Assembly (NCBI GenBank): GCA_015067025.1
Contig: SVNC01000005.1
Span: forward strand, 62,001-126,000
Direction: 5' to 3'
DNA length: 64,000 bases
DNA from: Oscillospiraceae bacterium
GTDB lineage: Bacteria > Bacillota > Clostridia > Oscillospirales > Ruminococcaceae
The position numbers were made by a program, and so were the translations under genes. Below the pieces are notes generated by a model that saw only the letters and a program-made list of their open reading frames with translations, was not told the origin of the DNA and searched no databases. Shown here in pieces: positions 16,371 to 26,005 of this stretch; within the stretch, counting starts at the first letter, position 1; every line of letters begins with the position of its first letter.

Positions 16371-16991
16371 ATGGATTTCCCCGGCGAATCATTGCCTATA
16401 CTTGCAGGAATTATAACTAATACGGGCAAGGCAATGGCTACAACTATGAAATATATCTACGCTGTTTCAGCAAAGGATTTTTACAATATCGGTATAAAGG
16501 ATGTGTTCAGAGTGGCACTTCTTGATCCTACCGATCCCTCAAAGCTTGAAAATTTAGGCATAGATATAAATAAAAAGGAGATAAAGGATATCTTTGATTC
16601 TGTAGAGTTCCAGAGAGTTCAGCATATGATATGCTATCATCTTGCGGTGAGAATTCCCTTTTATAGAAAGCAGATCGAAGAGCTGTCGTTAAAGGATAAA
16701 CAGCTTAAAATAATATACGACGCAGCTATCAACGAGGGTGCAGATAATTTCGGTGAAATGATAAACGAGACCTATGACGAAAATACAAAGCTTGTAAAGC
16801 AAAGACAGTTTATAGTTCCGCCTTTCTCATCCGACTGGTTCAGAAGATATATCTACACCTATATACCAAAACTGGGAGAAATAAATAACAGAAATCTTTA
16901 TTTCTTAGGATGCGTTGAAGCAATGTTCCCGCTTTACTATTCCGCTATCATAGCACAGATGAAAAAGGTTATCTTCCTTTTACAGAAATAA
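16371..16991 (+). CDS. Unknown protein co-transcribed with the GGDEF-EAL gene
   Basis: 206 residues, family not recognised. It appears mainly alpha-helical with mixed charge, no signal peptide, and a mildly hydrophobic C-terminal end (AMFPLYYSAIIAQMKKVIFLL). The ATG lies five bases after the GGDEF-EAL stop and its ribosome site (AAGGAG) overlaps the upstream gene, so the two are coupled. A role as an effector or partner in the same c-di-GMP circuit is only suggested by position. Confidence 0.7.
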   Translation: MDFPGESLPILAGIITNTGKAMATTMKYIYAVSAKDFYNIGIKDVFRVALLDPTDPSKLENLGIDINKKEIKDIFDSVEFQRVQHMICYHLAVRIPFYRKQIEELSLKDKQLKIIYDAAINEGADNFGEMINETYDENTKLVKQRQFIVPPFSSDWFRRYIYTYIPKLGEINNRNLYFLGCVEAMFPLYYSAIIAQMKKVIFLLQK

Positions 16992-17011
16992 AACAATAAT
17001 AAGCAAAAAAG

Positions 17012-17045
17012 CCCTGAAAAGAAATTTCTTTTCAGGGTTAGTTTT
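17012..17045 (+). terminator. Terminator of the GGDEF-EAL operon
   Basis: CCCTGAAAAGAAA and TTTCTTTTCAGGG form a perfect stem followed by GTTAGTTTTT. Confidence 0.88.
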
Positions 17046-17057
17046 TATGCAACGAAA

Positions 17058-17092
17058 AGACGCTCCCGATTATTTAAAAATCAGGAGCGTCT
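17058..17092 (-). terminator. Terminator of the SGNH lipoprotein gene
   Basis: AGACGCTCC...GGAGCGTCT on the minus strand is followed by TTTT, between the converging genes. Confidence 0.8.
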
Positions 17093-17105
17093 GAATATTA
17101 ATTAT

Positions 17106-18506
17106 TTAGGAAATAGCTAAAGCGTTTACGTAGAAAGCAGCACCGCCGTCCTTTGTTTTAGGAACGATTTTTACTGTGTGCTTTGCAGTTTCGGTAAAGC
17201 TCTTTAAGTGTGCACATTCAACGTAGTTGCCCCAGCCACCGGGGAATGCTGCGTTGATAGTAGCAACAAGCTCGCCGTCAATGTATATGTCTGCTGATGT
17301 AGCGTTATCTGTTGTGAGCTTTCCGTAAAGAAGACCAATGCTCTTTGCTTCTACTTCAAAAGTGAGGTTTATATCGTCTGCATAGGGCTTTGCGTCAGAG
17401 CCAATGGCGATCCACATACCGTCAAAACCGCCAAAGAAACCCTTCTTGAACATAAAGCCGCTGTTGGCAGAAGGTTCTGTGTTATTAGGAGTAAGAAGCT
17501 TGCCGTTTTCAAATCCTGCCGTTGAAGCTTTTACAGTAAAGTCGCTTTCTTCACCTGTTATACTGTCGAGATTTGCGGCAACGTCGGTGATGTATGCACA
17601 GAGCATCTGAGATAACGCGTTGTGACCGGGTACGTTGGGGTGAATATTATCGTCGGAGATTTCCTTCCAGGCAATGTCGCCCTTATTGATAACTGAGAGG
17701 ATCGCATCACCATAAGAGATCATAGGAAGATCGTACTTCTTTACGATTTCATAGTGATACTGCTGGAAGCTTGTGCCGTTTTCCTGAACAGTTGCAATTG
17801 TGATGATCGCAGGCTTTGTTTCGCTGTTCCAGATAGTTCTCAAAAGGCTGTCATAAGCTTCAATGTTACGTTGTGTGTTTTCTGTTGTATCGTTTACTGA
17901 AAATTCAACGAATACTAAATCGGGTTCCTTTGAAAGAAGATCGTCTGTTACTCTGTGTACACCGATATATGAGCCTGTTGCACCGATACCGGCGTTTACG
18001 TAGCTGACTTTTGACTGAGGGCAGATGGACTGTAACCAGTCAGCAGTGAGTCTTGCATAGCAAAGCTCGTTACCTGCACTTGAGCCTTGAGTGATAGAAC
18101 CGCCGATAAAGCCTACGGTAACGTCTTCACCGAGCTGTGTCTTCTTTAAGAATTCGGCAAGTCTTACTTTGTTACCTTCGTTGAGTACGGAAATATCCTT
18201 CATACCCTGGGTGATTTCTCCGCCTGCTACATACTTTTCGTTAACGGGAGCTTCAGAGGATTCGTCCTTTGAGCTTTCTTCTTCGGAGGAATCAGGAGCT
18301 TCTGAAGATTCGGGAGCTTCTGTAACTTCTTCCTTGCTTTCCTGCTCAGATTCTGTTTTACTGTCTTCCTTTGATTCTGTCTTGCTTTCAGATTCTGTAG
18401 AGCTTGTGGCAGGGGAGGAAGATGAATTGTTCTGACTGTCCTGACATGCAGTTGCACCAAGAGTTACACATACTGCAAGTAAAAGAGCAAGTATTCTTTT
18501 CTTCAT
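17106..18506 (-). CDS. SGNH/GDSL-type esterase lipoprotein
   Basis: 466 residues. The lipoprotein signal ends at LGATAC, followed by a Ser/Glu/Lys-rich linker to about residue 95. An SGNH hydrolase domain follows: block I GFIGGSITQG (Ser nucleophile), block II NAGIGATGS, block III VEFSVND, block V DDNIHPNVPGH with the catalytic Asp/His. A C-terminal beta-rich domain of about 150 residues (LTTDNATSADIYIDGELVATI) completes it. The likely role is removal of acetyl or similar esters from plant polysaccharide at the cell surface. It is monocistronic and divergent from a second SGNH gene at 18742. The substrate cannot be told from sequence. Confidence 0.85.
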   Translation of the reverse strand: MKKRILALLLAVCVTLGATACQDSQNNSSSSPATSSTESESKTESKEDSKTESEQESKEEVTEAPESSEAPDSSEEESSKDESSEAPVNEKYVAGGEITQGMKDISVLNEGNKVRLAEFLKKTQLGEDVTVGFIGGSITQGSSAGNELCYARLTADWLQSICPQSKVSYVNAGIGATGSYIGVHRVTDDLLSKEPDLVFVEFSVNDTTENTQRNIEAYDSLLRTIWNSETKPAIITIATVQENGTSFQQYHYEIVKKYDLPMISYGDAILSVINKGDIAWKEISDDNIHPNVPGHNALSQMLCAYITDVAANLDSITGEESDFTVKASTAGFENGKLLTPNNTEPSANSGFMFKKGFFGGFDGMWIAIGSDAKPYADDINLTFEVEAKSIGLLYGKLTTDNATSADIYIDGELVATINAAFPGGWGNYVECAHLKSFTETAKHTVKIVPKTKDGGAAFYVNALAIS

Positions 18507-18674
18507 AAACTTAATATCCTTTCTATTTGCATAATGTTATGCGGATGTTGTCGTTCTGACATACAGATAATTTAGCTTTTACTTTAAATTATCTTGTTAC
18601 AAGGTTAATATATCATTATTTTTACTTAATGTCAAGTAAAAGAAAAAATTTTATAGAAACCAACTCTTTTTTTA

Positions 18675-18703
18675 TTGAAAAAATCGTTTACATATGATAC
18701 AAT
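18675..18703 (+). promoter_or_regulatory. Promoter of the CE2-like esterase gene
   Basis: TTGAAA, 17 bases, TACAAT, about 38 bases before the start codon. Confidence 0.65.
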
Positions 18704-18741
18704 AAATATATATGTAATATTTTTGAAAGGACCTTATTATT

Positions 18742-19782
18742 ATGACAAGCAAGAAACTTATATCTCCATCAGATAAAGCATTTTCCTATATGGGAAGAAT
18801 TGATTTTGAACAGGCGGATAACCCACTCTTTATCTATGCAGGCAGTATGGTAACGACAAAATTCACGGGTACGTCGGTAGGTATGCTGATAAGCCCTATG
18901 CTTATTTACGCCCAGACCTGGATAGGTGCTGTGGTTGACGGTATCCAGTATAAATTTGATCTTAACAGATCAGAAACTCCCGTTTACATACCCATAATAG
19001 AAGGACTTGCAGAAGGTGAGCACACAGTAACGATATTCAAGCGTACCGCAGGCTCACATCACTATTTCCGTTTTGGTGGACTTATGATAGATGCTGATGC
19101 AGATGTCATCCCCTATGAACACGAATATGATATGAATATCGAAGTATACGGTGACAGCGTTTCAGCGGGTGAAGTTGTAGAAGCGGTGTATTATGACGGA
19201 CACTGTGACCCTGAGCATAACTCCTGCTATGATAACAGCTGGTTCTCTTACTCTTTGTCACTGGCAAGAAAGCTCAATGCAAAAGTTCACTGCAACGCAC
19301 AGGGCGGTATCTCGCTTGTTGATGGGGCAGGTTATTTCAATCCCTCATCCTATATTGGTATGGAAACCGTTTACGAGCAGATGTCCTATGTTCCCGAGAT
19401 GGGAATAACAAAGTGGGATTTCTCACGCTATATACCCGATTACGTTATTATTGCACTTGGACAGAACGATGCACATCCCGACCCCAAGCGTATTTACGAA
19501 AAGGAATACAGAGAACACTGGAAGACCACCTACAAGAATATGGTGAATTCGCTGATAGAAAAGTACGGCGACAAAACAAGATTTATCGTTATTACTACAG
19601 TCCTTATGCACGAAGCCACCTGGGATGAGGCTCTTGATGAAATCGTAAACGAGCTTGATAACAAGAATGTTGCACGCTTCAGATTTATCAGAAACGCTTC
19701 TGCAACACCGGGACATCCTCGCATTACCGAGCAGGAAGAAATGGCTGGTGAGCTTGCTGCATTTATACGTAATTGGAAATAA
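18742..19782 (+). CDS. CE2-like acetylesterase (N-terminal beta domain plus SGNH domain)
   Basis: 346 residues without a signal peptide. The first 130 residues look beta-rich (jelly-roll type, EGEHTVTIFKRT), followed by a short SGNH domain with YGDSVSAGE (Ser), NAQGGIS, ALGQND and the C-terminal GHPRITEQEEM containing the catalytic His. This order matches carbohydrate esterase family 2. No leader means it is probably cytosolic, acting on imported acetylated oligosaccharides. The start ATG 18742 has AAAGGA upstream. It lies between the surface SGNH lipoprotein and the glycogen operon. Confidence 0.8.
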   Translation: MTSKKLISPSDKAFSYMGRIDFEQADNPLFIYAGSMVTTKFTGTSVGMLISPMLIYAQTWIGAVVDGIQYKFDLNRSETPVYIPIIEGLAEGEHTVTIFKRTAGSHHYFRFGGLMIDADADVIPYEHEYDMNIEVYGDSVSAGEVVEAVYYDGHCDPEHNSCYDNSWFSYSLSLARKLNAKVHCNAQGGISLVDGAGYFNPSSYIGMETVYEQMSYVPEMGITKWDFSRYIPDYVIIALGQNDAHPDPKRIYEKEYREHWKTTYKNMVNSLIEKYGDKTRFIVITTVLMHEATWDEALDEIVNELDNKNVARFRFIRNASATPGHPRITEQEEMAGELAAFIRNWK

Positions 19783-19849
19783 AATAGGTCAAATTTAACA
19801 AAATGCAACAAAGAAATAATGCATAGTTGATAAAATTAGCACAAAACTA

Positions 19850-19878
19850 TTGAAAAAAATTCGGTTTTGTGGTATTAT
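19850..19878 (+). promoter_or_regulatory. Promoter of the glgBCD operon
   Basis: TTGAAA, 17 bases, TATTAT, preceded by TTTTGTGG. A GGGGGAG ribosome site follows before ATG 19924. Confidence 0.65.
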
Positions 19879-19923
19879 TAAGTTATAAAATTCACAAACT
19901 ATATCTTTTAGGGGGAGATTATA

Positions 19924-22047
19924 ATGGCTATAAACGTTCCAAAAGAATACGAAGTGCCTTTGTATCTGTTTCATCAGGGAAACAATGCACAGGCGTACAA
20001 GCTTTTTGGTTCACACGTTGCTACCGTAGACGGTAAGGAAGGCGTCGTATTCAGAGTATGGGCACCTAAAGCCGTGGACGTCTGCGTAGTAGGCGATTTT
20101 AACCACTGGAATCGCGAAACGAACTATATGAACAAGATAAGCGACGGCGGTATATGGGAGTTATTTATTCCCGGACTAAAGCAGTTTGATAACTACAAGT
20201 ACAGTATCAGAACTTCGGGCGGTCAGATAAAGCTGAAGGCTGACCCCTATGGTTATCATATGGAAACAAGACCTAATACTGCATCAAAGATCTATGATAT
20301 AAGCTGCTACAACTGGACAGATGAAAAGTGGATGAAGGAAAAGGAAACAAAGGACGTTTATCGTTCTCCTATGAATATCTATGAATGTCATCTCAATTCC
20401 TGGTTCAAGAAGAGTGACGAGGATGAATTGTTCAGCTATATGGAGCTTGCTGAAAAGCTTATTCCTTATGTAAAGGAAATGGGCTATACACATATTGAAA
20501 TGATGCCTGTGGCAGAATTCCCCTTTGATGGTTCATGGGGCTATCAGCAGATAGGCTATTATGCACCCACGTCAAGATTTGGTACACCTGCTGACTTTAT
20601 GCAGTTTGTTGATTATTGTCATAATCACGGTGTAGGAGTAATTCTCGACTGGGTACCTGCACACTTCCCGAAGGATGCGGCAGGACTTTATGAATTCGAT
20701 GGTGAATACTGCTATGAATACTCCGACCCCAAAAAGCGTGAGCATTATAACTGGGGTACAAGAGTATTTGACTGGGGCAAGCCTGAGGTACAGTCCTTCC
20801 TCATTTCCAACGCTAACTACTGGATTACAGAATATCATATAGACGGGCTTCGTGTTGATGCCGTTGCTTCTATGCTTTATCTCGATTACGACAGACAGGA
20901 TGGTGCATGGACTCCCAACAAGTACGGTAGCAACGAAAACCTTGAAGCGGTAGAGTTCTTACAAAAACTCAATGCAACTCTTTTTGAAAGACATAAGGGT
21001 CTGCTTATGATAGCAGAGGAATCAACTGCATGGCCTATGGTTACAAAGCCTACCGATATTGGCGGACTCGGCTTTAATTTCAAGTGGAATATGGGCTGGA
21101 TGAATGATATGTTATCATATATGTCCATGAATCCCGAATATCGTCAGTACAACCACGATAAGTTGACCTTCTCATTCTATTATGCCTTCTCCGAAAACTT
21201 CATCCTTCCTATTTCTCATGATGAAGTTGTATACGGAAAATGCTCAATGCTGGATAAGATGAGCGGACCTCGTGATAAGAGATTTGATTCTCTTCGTACC
21301 TTCCTTTCATATATGACAGCTCATCCCGGTAAAAAGCTTACCTTTATGGGTCAGGAGTTTGCACAGTATAAGGAATGGAATTATAAGACGGGTCTCGACT
21401 GGGATATTCTTCAGTTTGAAGAGCATAAGCGTTACAGCGAGTTTGTAAAGGCACTCAATAATTTTTACAAGGAAAATTCTCCTCTGTGGGAAATTGACTA
21501 TGACTGGAGCGGCTTCAGCTGGATATCAAACGATGACTATAAGAACAGCATCATAGTATTCCGAAGAAAGGACTCCAAGGGTGATGAAATTATTGCGGTA
21601 TGCAACTTCTTACCTCAGGAACAGGAAATTTACAGCTTCGGTGTACCATACTATGCAGATTATAAGGAAGTATTCAGCACAGACGATAAGAAGTTCGGCG
21701 GCAGCGGTCTTGCTAACCGTACCTTCAAGGCAAAGTGTGAACCTATGCACGGTCTGGAGTATTCTATCACAATGAAGATCCCTGCTATGTCTGCGATTTT
21801 CTTAAAGCCCGTAAATAAGCGTAGCCCTGAAGATGATAAGCCCAAGGCTAAGAAAACTGCTGCGAAGAAGACTGCAGAAACAAAGGCAACCAAGAAGAAA
21901 GCGGTTTCCGAAAAGGCTACAGCCAAGAAGGAAGCAGCTCCTAAAAAGGCTACAGCTAAAAAGGAAACTGCTCCTAAAACAGCAGCAAAGAAAACAACCT
22001 CAAAGAAATCATCGTCCGCAAAAACAGACGATAAGATAAAGAAATAA
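19924..22047 (+). CDS. glgB: 1,4-alpha-glucan branching enzyme with histone-like tail
   Basis: 707 residues. A CBM48 domain (about 20-115, [21 protein letters not shown]) is followed by a GH13 barrel with [11 protein letters not shown] (nucleophile Asp312), MIAEEST (acid/base Glu365) and [10 protein letters not shown], and a C-terminal beta domain ending near 638. It introduces alpha-1,6 branches into glycogen. Residues 640-707 are an extra tail of Lys/Ala/Thr repeats ([17 protein letters not shown] and similar), very basic and histone-H1-like, not part of the normal enzyme. First gene of the operon with glgC and glgD. Confidence 0.95.
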   Translation: MAINVPKEYEVPLYLFHQGNNAQAYKLFGSHVATVDGKEGVVFRVWAPKAVDVCVVGDFNHWNRETNYMNKISDGGIWELFIPGLKQFDNYKYSIRTSGGQIKLKADPYGYHMETRPNTASKIYDISCYNWTDEKWMKEKETKDVYRSPMNIYECHLNSWFKKSDEDELFSYMELAEKLIPYVKEMGYTHIEMMPVAEFPFDGSWGYQQIGYYAPTSRFGTPADFMQFVDYCHNHGVGVILDWVPAHFPKDAAGLYEFDGEYCYEYSDPKKREHYNWGTRVFDWGKPEVQSFLISNANYWITEYHIDGLRVDAVASMLYLDYDRQDGAWTPNKYGSNENLEAVEFLQKLNATLFERHKGLLMIAEESTAWPMVTKPTDIGGLGFNFKWNMGWMNDMLSYMSMNPEYRQYNHDKLTFSFYYAFSENFILPISHDEVVYGKCSMLDKMSGPRDKRFDSLRTFLSYMTAHPGKKLTFMGQEFAQYKEWNYKTGLDWDILQFEEHKRYSEFVKALNNFYKENSPLWEIDYDWSGFSWISNDDYKNSIIVFRRKDSKGDEIIAVCNFLPQEQEIYSFGVPYYADYKEVFSTDDKKFGGSGLANRTFKAKCEPMHGLEYSITMKIPAMSAIFLKPVNKRSPEDDKPKAKKTAAKKTAETKATKKKAVSEKATAKKEAAPKKATAKKETAPKTAAKKTTSKKSSSAKTDDKIKK

Positions 22048-22070
22048 ATTCACGGAGGAAAGCGAATTTT

Positions 22071-23276
22071 ATGAAACATGTAAAAAAAGAATGCGTAGCT
22101 ATGCTTCTTGCGGGTGGACAGGGAAGCAGACTTTATGCACTTACTAAGGATATGGCAAAGCCTGCCGTTCCTTTCGGCGGAAAGTACAGAATTATTGACT
22201 TTCCCCTCTCAAACTGTGTAAACTCAGGTATTGACACAGTTGGTGTACTTACACAGTATCAGCCACTCGTTCTTAACGAGTACATAGGCAATGGCCATCC
22301 CTGGGGTCTTGACAGAGTACACGGCGGTGTACACGTTCTCCCTCCTTATGAATCTTCATCAGGCAAGTCCTGGTATACAGGTACTGCTAACGCAATATAT
22401 CAGAATATCAGCTTCATTGACAGATACAATCCTGAATACGTTGCAGTGTTATCAGGCGACCATATCTACAAGATGGATTACAATGCAATGCTTGATTTCC
22501 ATAAGAAGAACAATGCAGACGCAACTATCGCCGTTCTTGAAGTTCCGTGGGAAGAAGCGTCACGTTTTGGTATTATGACTGCTGATGAAAACGGCGTTAT
22601 CACTGAATTTGCTGAAAAGCCTGCAGAGCCTAAGTCAAACCTTGCATCTATGGGTGTATATATTTTCTCCTGGCAGAACCTTAAAAAGCACCTTATTGCT
22701 AACGAAAACGACGAAGGTGCAAGCAAGGACTTTGGTAAGAATATCATTCCTGCTATGCTTGGCGAAGGTAACAAGCTCGTTGCTTACCACTTTGAAGGCT
22801 ACTGGAAGGACGTTGGAACAATCGACAGCTTATGGGAAGCAAATATGGACCTTTTAGATCCCAATGTTCCCCTTGATTTACACGATCACAACTGGAGAAT
22901 TTTCTCCCGTAACCCTGTAATGCCTCCTCACTACGTAAGTGAAAAGGCTACTATTGAAAACTCTATGATCTCTGAAGGTTGTACAGTTGACGGTTTGGTT
23001 GACTTCTCCGTGCTTTTCGCAGGCGTTGTTATCGAAGAGGGTGCTGTTGTTCGTGACAGTATCATAATGCCCAACACAACAATCAAAAAGGGTGCTGTGG
23101 TTGAATACGCTATCATCGGTGAGGACTGTGTGATCGGCGAAAATGCACATATCGGTGAAAGACCCGAAGCTATTGAAGATAAAGATACCTGGGGCGTAGC
23201 AGTTATCGGTCATAACGTTACAGTAAGTGACAAGTCAGTGATCGGTCCTAAGGCTATGATCTCCGAGAATGTGTGA
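22071..23276 (+). CDS. glgC: Glucose-1-phosphate adenylyltransferase
   Basis: 401 residues. It makes ADP-glucose from ATP and glucose-1-phosphate, the committed step of glycogen synthesis. The N-terminal nucleotidyltransferase domain shows [34 protein letters not shown] and [11 protein letters not shown]; the C-terminal left-handed beta helix carries hexapeptide-type repeats ([20 protein letters not shown]). GGAGG precedes ATG 22071, 23 bases after glgB. The catalytic GGQGSR loop is intact, so this is the active subunit beside GlgD. Confidence 0.96.
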   Translation: MKHVKKECVAMLLAGGQGSRLYALTKDMAKPAVPFGGKYRIIDFPLSNCVNSGIDTVGVLTQYQPLVLNEYIGNGHPWGLDRVHGGVHVLPPYESSSGKSWYTGTANAIYQNISFIDRYNPEYVAVLSGDHIYKMDYNAMLDFHKKNNADATIAVLEVPWEEASRFGIMTADENGVITEFAEKPAEPKSNLASMGVYIFSWQNLKKHLIANENDEGASKDFGKNIIPAMLGEGNKLVAYHFEGYWKDVGTIDSLWEANMDLLDPNVPLDLHDHNWRIFSRNPVMPPHYVSEKATIENSMISEGCTVDGLVDFSVLFAGVVIEEGAVVRDSIIMPNTTIKKGAVVEYAIIGEDCVIGENAHIGERPEAIEDKDTWGVAVIGHNVTVSDKSVIGPKAMISENV

Positions 23277-23294
23277 GCAGGAGGATAACGAAAT

Positions 23295-24416
23295 ATGGCT
23301 AATATGTCAAATGTACTTGGTCTGATCTTCGCTAATATGCACGAGCAGACTGTTCCCGATTTAACAAAAATAAGAGCAATGGCAAGCGTGCCCTTTGGTG
23401 CAAGATACAGACTTATCGACTTCCCCTTATCAAATATGGTAAACTCCGATATTGATGAAGTGGGTGTAGTAACAAAGGATAACTATCAGTCACTTATCGA
23501 CCATATCGGTGCAGGTGACGAATGGGATCTTTCCCGTAAGACGGGCGGTCTTCATTTATTACCTCCCTACGGTAACTCCTACGGCATCTACAGAGGCAGA
23601 CTTGAAGCACTTGCTCACCTCAAGCCCTTTATAAAGAGCGTAAACTGCGAATATGTTCTTCTTTCCGATGCTGACGTAATTGCAAATATTGATTATCGTC
23701 CTATCGTTGATTTCCACAAGAACAGCGGTGCTGATATCACAGTGGTTTACGGCAAGGGTACTTATAATGCGGAGCAGTGTGCTACAAAGACTATTCTTTC
23801 TGTAAACAAGAATAACGAAATTTACGATGTTTTAGTTCGTCCTGAAATGAGCGGCGAATTTAACGTAAGCCTTAATATGTTTGTTGTCGGCAAGCAGTTC
23901 TTGCTTGATCTTATCACAGACGCAGAAAGCCGTAACCTTTACAGCTTTGAGATTGACGTTCTTCAGCACAAGCTTCACGATATGAAGGTAATGGGCTACA
24001 AGTTTGACGCTCCCTTCTTCCAGATCGACGGTATTTCTACTTATATCAAGAGCAATATGGCACTTGTTAATAAGAATTTAAGAGACGCTATCTTCAATAG
24101 TGACGCTCCTATCTATACAAAGGTAAGAGATGATGCACCTGCAAAGTATGGTATCGGCGCAGAGGTTAAGAATTCACTTATCGCTGATGGTTGCGTAATT
24201 GAAGGTACAGTTGAAAACTGCGTGCTTTTCAGAGGCGTTAAGGTAGGCAAGGGCGCTGTAATCAAGAACTGCATACTGATGCAGGATACAGTTGTAGGCG
24301 CAAAGGCTGAAATGAGCAACGTTATCACTGATAAGAACGTTGTAGTTTCCGAATACCGCACACTTTCAGGTACTGAAAGCTATCCCGTATTTGTAAACAA
24401 GAGTGCTACAGTATAA
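23295..24416 (+). CDS. glgD: GlgD, regulatory-type subunit of ADP-glucose pyrophosphorylase
   Basis: 373 residues, homologous to GlgC but with the nucleotide loop changed to LIFANMHEQTVPDLTKIRA, so the GGxGxR motif is missing. FGARYRLIDFPLSNMVNSDI and a shortened beta-helix domain remain. In Firmicutes GlgD forms hetero-oligomers with GlgC and raises its activity. It starts 19 bases after glgC and ends the operon. Glycogen synthase (glgA) and phosphorylase are not in this window. Confidence 0.93.
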   Translation: MANMSNVLGLIFANMHEQTVPDLTKIRAMASVPFGARYRLIDFPLSNMVNSDIDEVGVVTKDNYQSLIDHIGAGDEWDLSRKTGGLHLLPPYGNSYGIYRGRLEALAHLKPFIKSVNCEYVLLSDADVIANIDYRPIVDFHKNSGADITVVYGKGTYNAEQCATKTILSVNKNNEIYDVLVRPEMSGEFNVSLNMFVVGKQFLLDLITDAESRNLYSFEIDVLQHKLHDMKVMGYKFDAPFFQIDGISTYIKSNMALVNKNLRDAIFNSDAPIYTKVRDDAPAKYGIGAEVKNSLIADGCVIEGTVENCVLFRGVKVGKGAVIKNCILMQDTVVGAKAEMSNVITDKNVVVSEYRTLSGTESYPVFVNKSATV

Positions 24417-24437
24417 AGTTTATTTGTAAACAAATTT

Positions 24438-24464
24438 CGCCCCGTGATTTTTCACGGGGCGTTT
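24438..24464 (+). terminator. Terminator of glgBCD (bidirectional)
   Basis: CGCCCCGTGA and TCACGGGGCG form a 10-bp stem with a T-rich loop and 3' T-run. It also serves the converging gene ending at 24481. Confidence 0.88.
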
Positions 24465-24480
24465 GCTGTTCTATGAAGTT

Positions 24481-24912
24481 TTATTTATTTGTACATTCAA
24501 CGTACTGTGCAACTAAAAAATAATTATCTATATCCATAAGATCAAGACCTCTGAAGGCGAAAAGTTCATCGTATATTTCAGCCATTTTTTCTATGTCCTT
24601 GCTTTCAATCTGAAAGAAGCCTGTTACTTTATCTATTCCTACAAGGATATCGGTATTTTTTACTTTGTAGACAACAATCTGAGGTAATACACCATCGGGC
24701 AATTTTGCCTTATTGTGATTGCTGTGCATTATGTTGTACTCAACGATTTCCTTGTGCTTTGGAGAATCAAGCTCCTCATAATCGTAGCTTTTTTTAAAAT
24801 GCTCGTCTACTTCTTTTCCTGTTTTTCTGTTCGGAAAAAGATTATTTCGATTTTCTTCGAATATCTTTTTCCAGTTTTCAATCATTTCTACTGTGGGCTT
24901 AGTTGTAAGCAT
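24481..24912 (-). CDS. Unknown protein, third gene of the cysK group
   Basis: 143 residues, cytosolic, with no recognised family. It has an amphipathic N-terminal region rich in Lys/Glu/Asn, then a probable beta region (LPQIVVYKVKNTDILVGIDKVTGFFQI) and a helical end. GAGGTG lies six bases before ATG 24912; a GTG at 24921 is also in frame. It lies 22 bases after the hydrolase gene on the same strand. Confidence 0.65.
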   Translation of the reverse strand: MLTTKPTVEMIENWKKIFEENRNNLFPNRKTGKEVDEHFKKSYDYEELDSPKHKEIVEYNIMHSNHNKAKLPDGVLPQIVVYKVKNTDILVGIDKVTGFFQIESKDIEKMAEIYDELFAFRGLDLMDIDNYFLVAQYVECTNK

Positions 24913-24934
24913 ATATGTCACCTCATAAATTTAT

Positions 24935-26005
24935 TTATTCTTCAGATACTGCCTTTAAAAACATCTCGTTTATACTATCAAAAATTTCCTTGTCTAGCTC
25001 TGACATTCTGAATTTATCTATACTGTTATAGAACCCTTTAAGCTCGCTCTCGGGGATTTCGTTATTGTATTTACTTTCAAGTTCATTTAGGAGCTTGTCC
25101 GCTTCTTTTGAGTATTCAGAGGCAGGTAGTGAGTAGAATACCTTTGTATGACTGTTTACTACATTCTCTGTTCTTAAAATGTATTTTACGTTAGGGTTTG
25201 TAATTTCATCCTTATGAGCAATAATTCCTGCACTGTCATAGGGTACGGTTGCATCGTCGTTTCCGTGTATCAGCATTACAGGTATATCTGATTTATTTAT
25301 TCCGTCTACTGCACTTATGTTGGCTTTATCTCCAAACAAAGCAGAGTTATACAGCCACATATAAGGATACTGGAGTGTAGCAAAAGCGTCGCCTACAAAT
25401 TTTCGTACAAAGAAGCACAGCTCCTCATAAGGTGTATTATATCCCGAAAAGCTTGCAACTGCCTTTATATCGTGATCGAAATTCAGCACAGAGCATACCG
25501 CATATCCGCCCATACTGTGACCTACAAGCACCGTTGGGAGTGATTTAAGCTTTTCGTCATTTTCGCAGAAGGTGAGTGCGGAGTCAAGGTCTATCATAGA
25601 TTGGGCAAGTCCTCTTTGACTATTGCCACCGCTCAGATAACAGCCTGAATGGTTATAAGCCATCACTGTCCAGCCTTTTTGACAGAAATAATGGATTATA
25701 TCCATTGTTTCCTCTTCATTACTGTTAAGTCCGTGTACTGCGATAACAAGACCTTTGTCGCCACTGCCGTAGACGTGACCGTTAATGGTCGTACCATGAG
25801 AATTAAAGCTTATATCGTATCTTGGCACATCTTCCTTTATGTCATCGTATCTTATATATCGTGTGTATTCCGTTAGTTCTGATCGTGAAAAAACTTCGCC
25901 GAAATAGTGATTTATAACAAGCAGAGAAATTACAGAAAAGCATATAACTGTACATAAAACAGAAATGATTATAGTTTTAAGAAGCTTTTTCTTTTTTATG
26001 CTCAT
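24935..26005 (-). CDS. Membrane-anchored alpha/beta hydrolase
   Basis: 356 residues. An N-terminal hydrophobic segment (about 9-31) leads to an alpha/beta-hydrolase domain of the S33/lysophospholipase type: oxyanion HG in AVHGLNSNEEE, nucleophile elbow GHSMGGYA, acid in LIHGNDDATVP, and His in NSHTKVFYS. The fold should face the outside of the membrane. The start codon shares one base with the cysK stop (TGATG), so the genes are translationally coupled. The substrate is unknown. Confidence 0.85.
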   Translation of the reverse strand: MSIKKKKLLKTIIISVLCTVICFSVISLLVINHYFGEVFSRSELTEYTRYIRYDDIKEDVPRYDISFNSHGTTINGHVYGSGDKGLVIAVHGLNSNEEETMDIIHYFCQKGWTVMAYNHSGCYLSGGNSQRGLAQSMIDLDSALTFCENDEKLKSLPTVLVGHSMGGYAVCSVLNFDHDIKAVASFSGYNTPYEELCFFVRKFVGDAFATLQYPYMWLYNSALFGDKANISAVDGINKSDIPVMLIHGNDDATVPYDSAGIIAHKDEITNPNVKYILRTENVVNSHTKVFYSLPASEYSKEADKLLNELESKYNNEIPESELKGFYNSIDKFRMSELDKEIFDSINEMFLKAVSEE

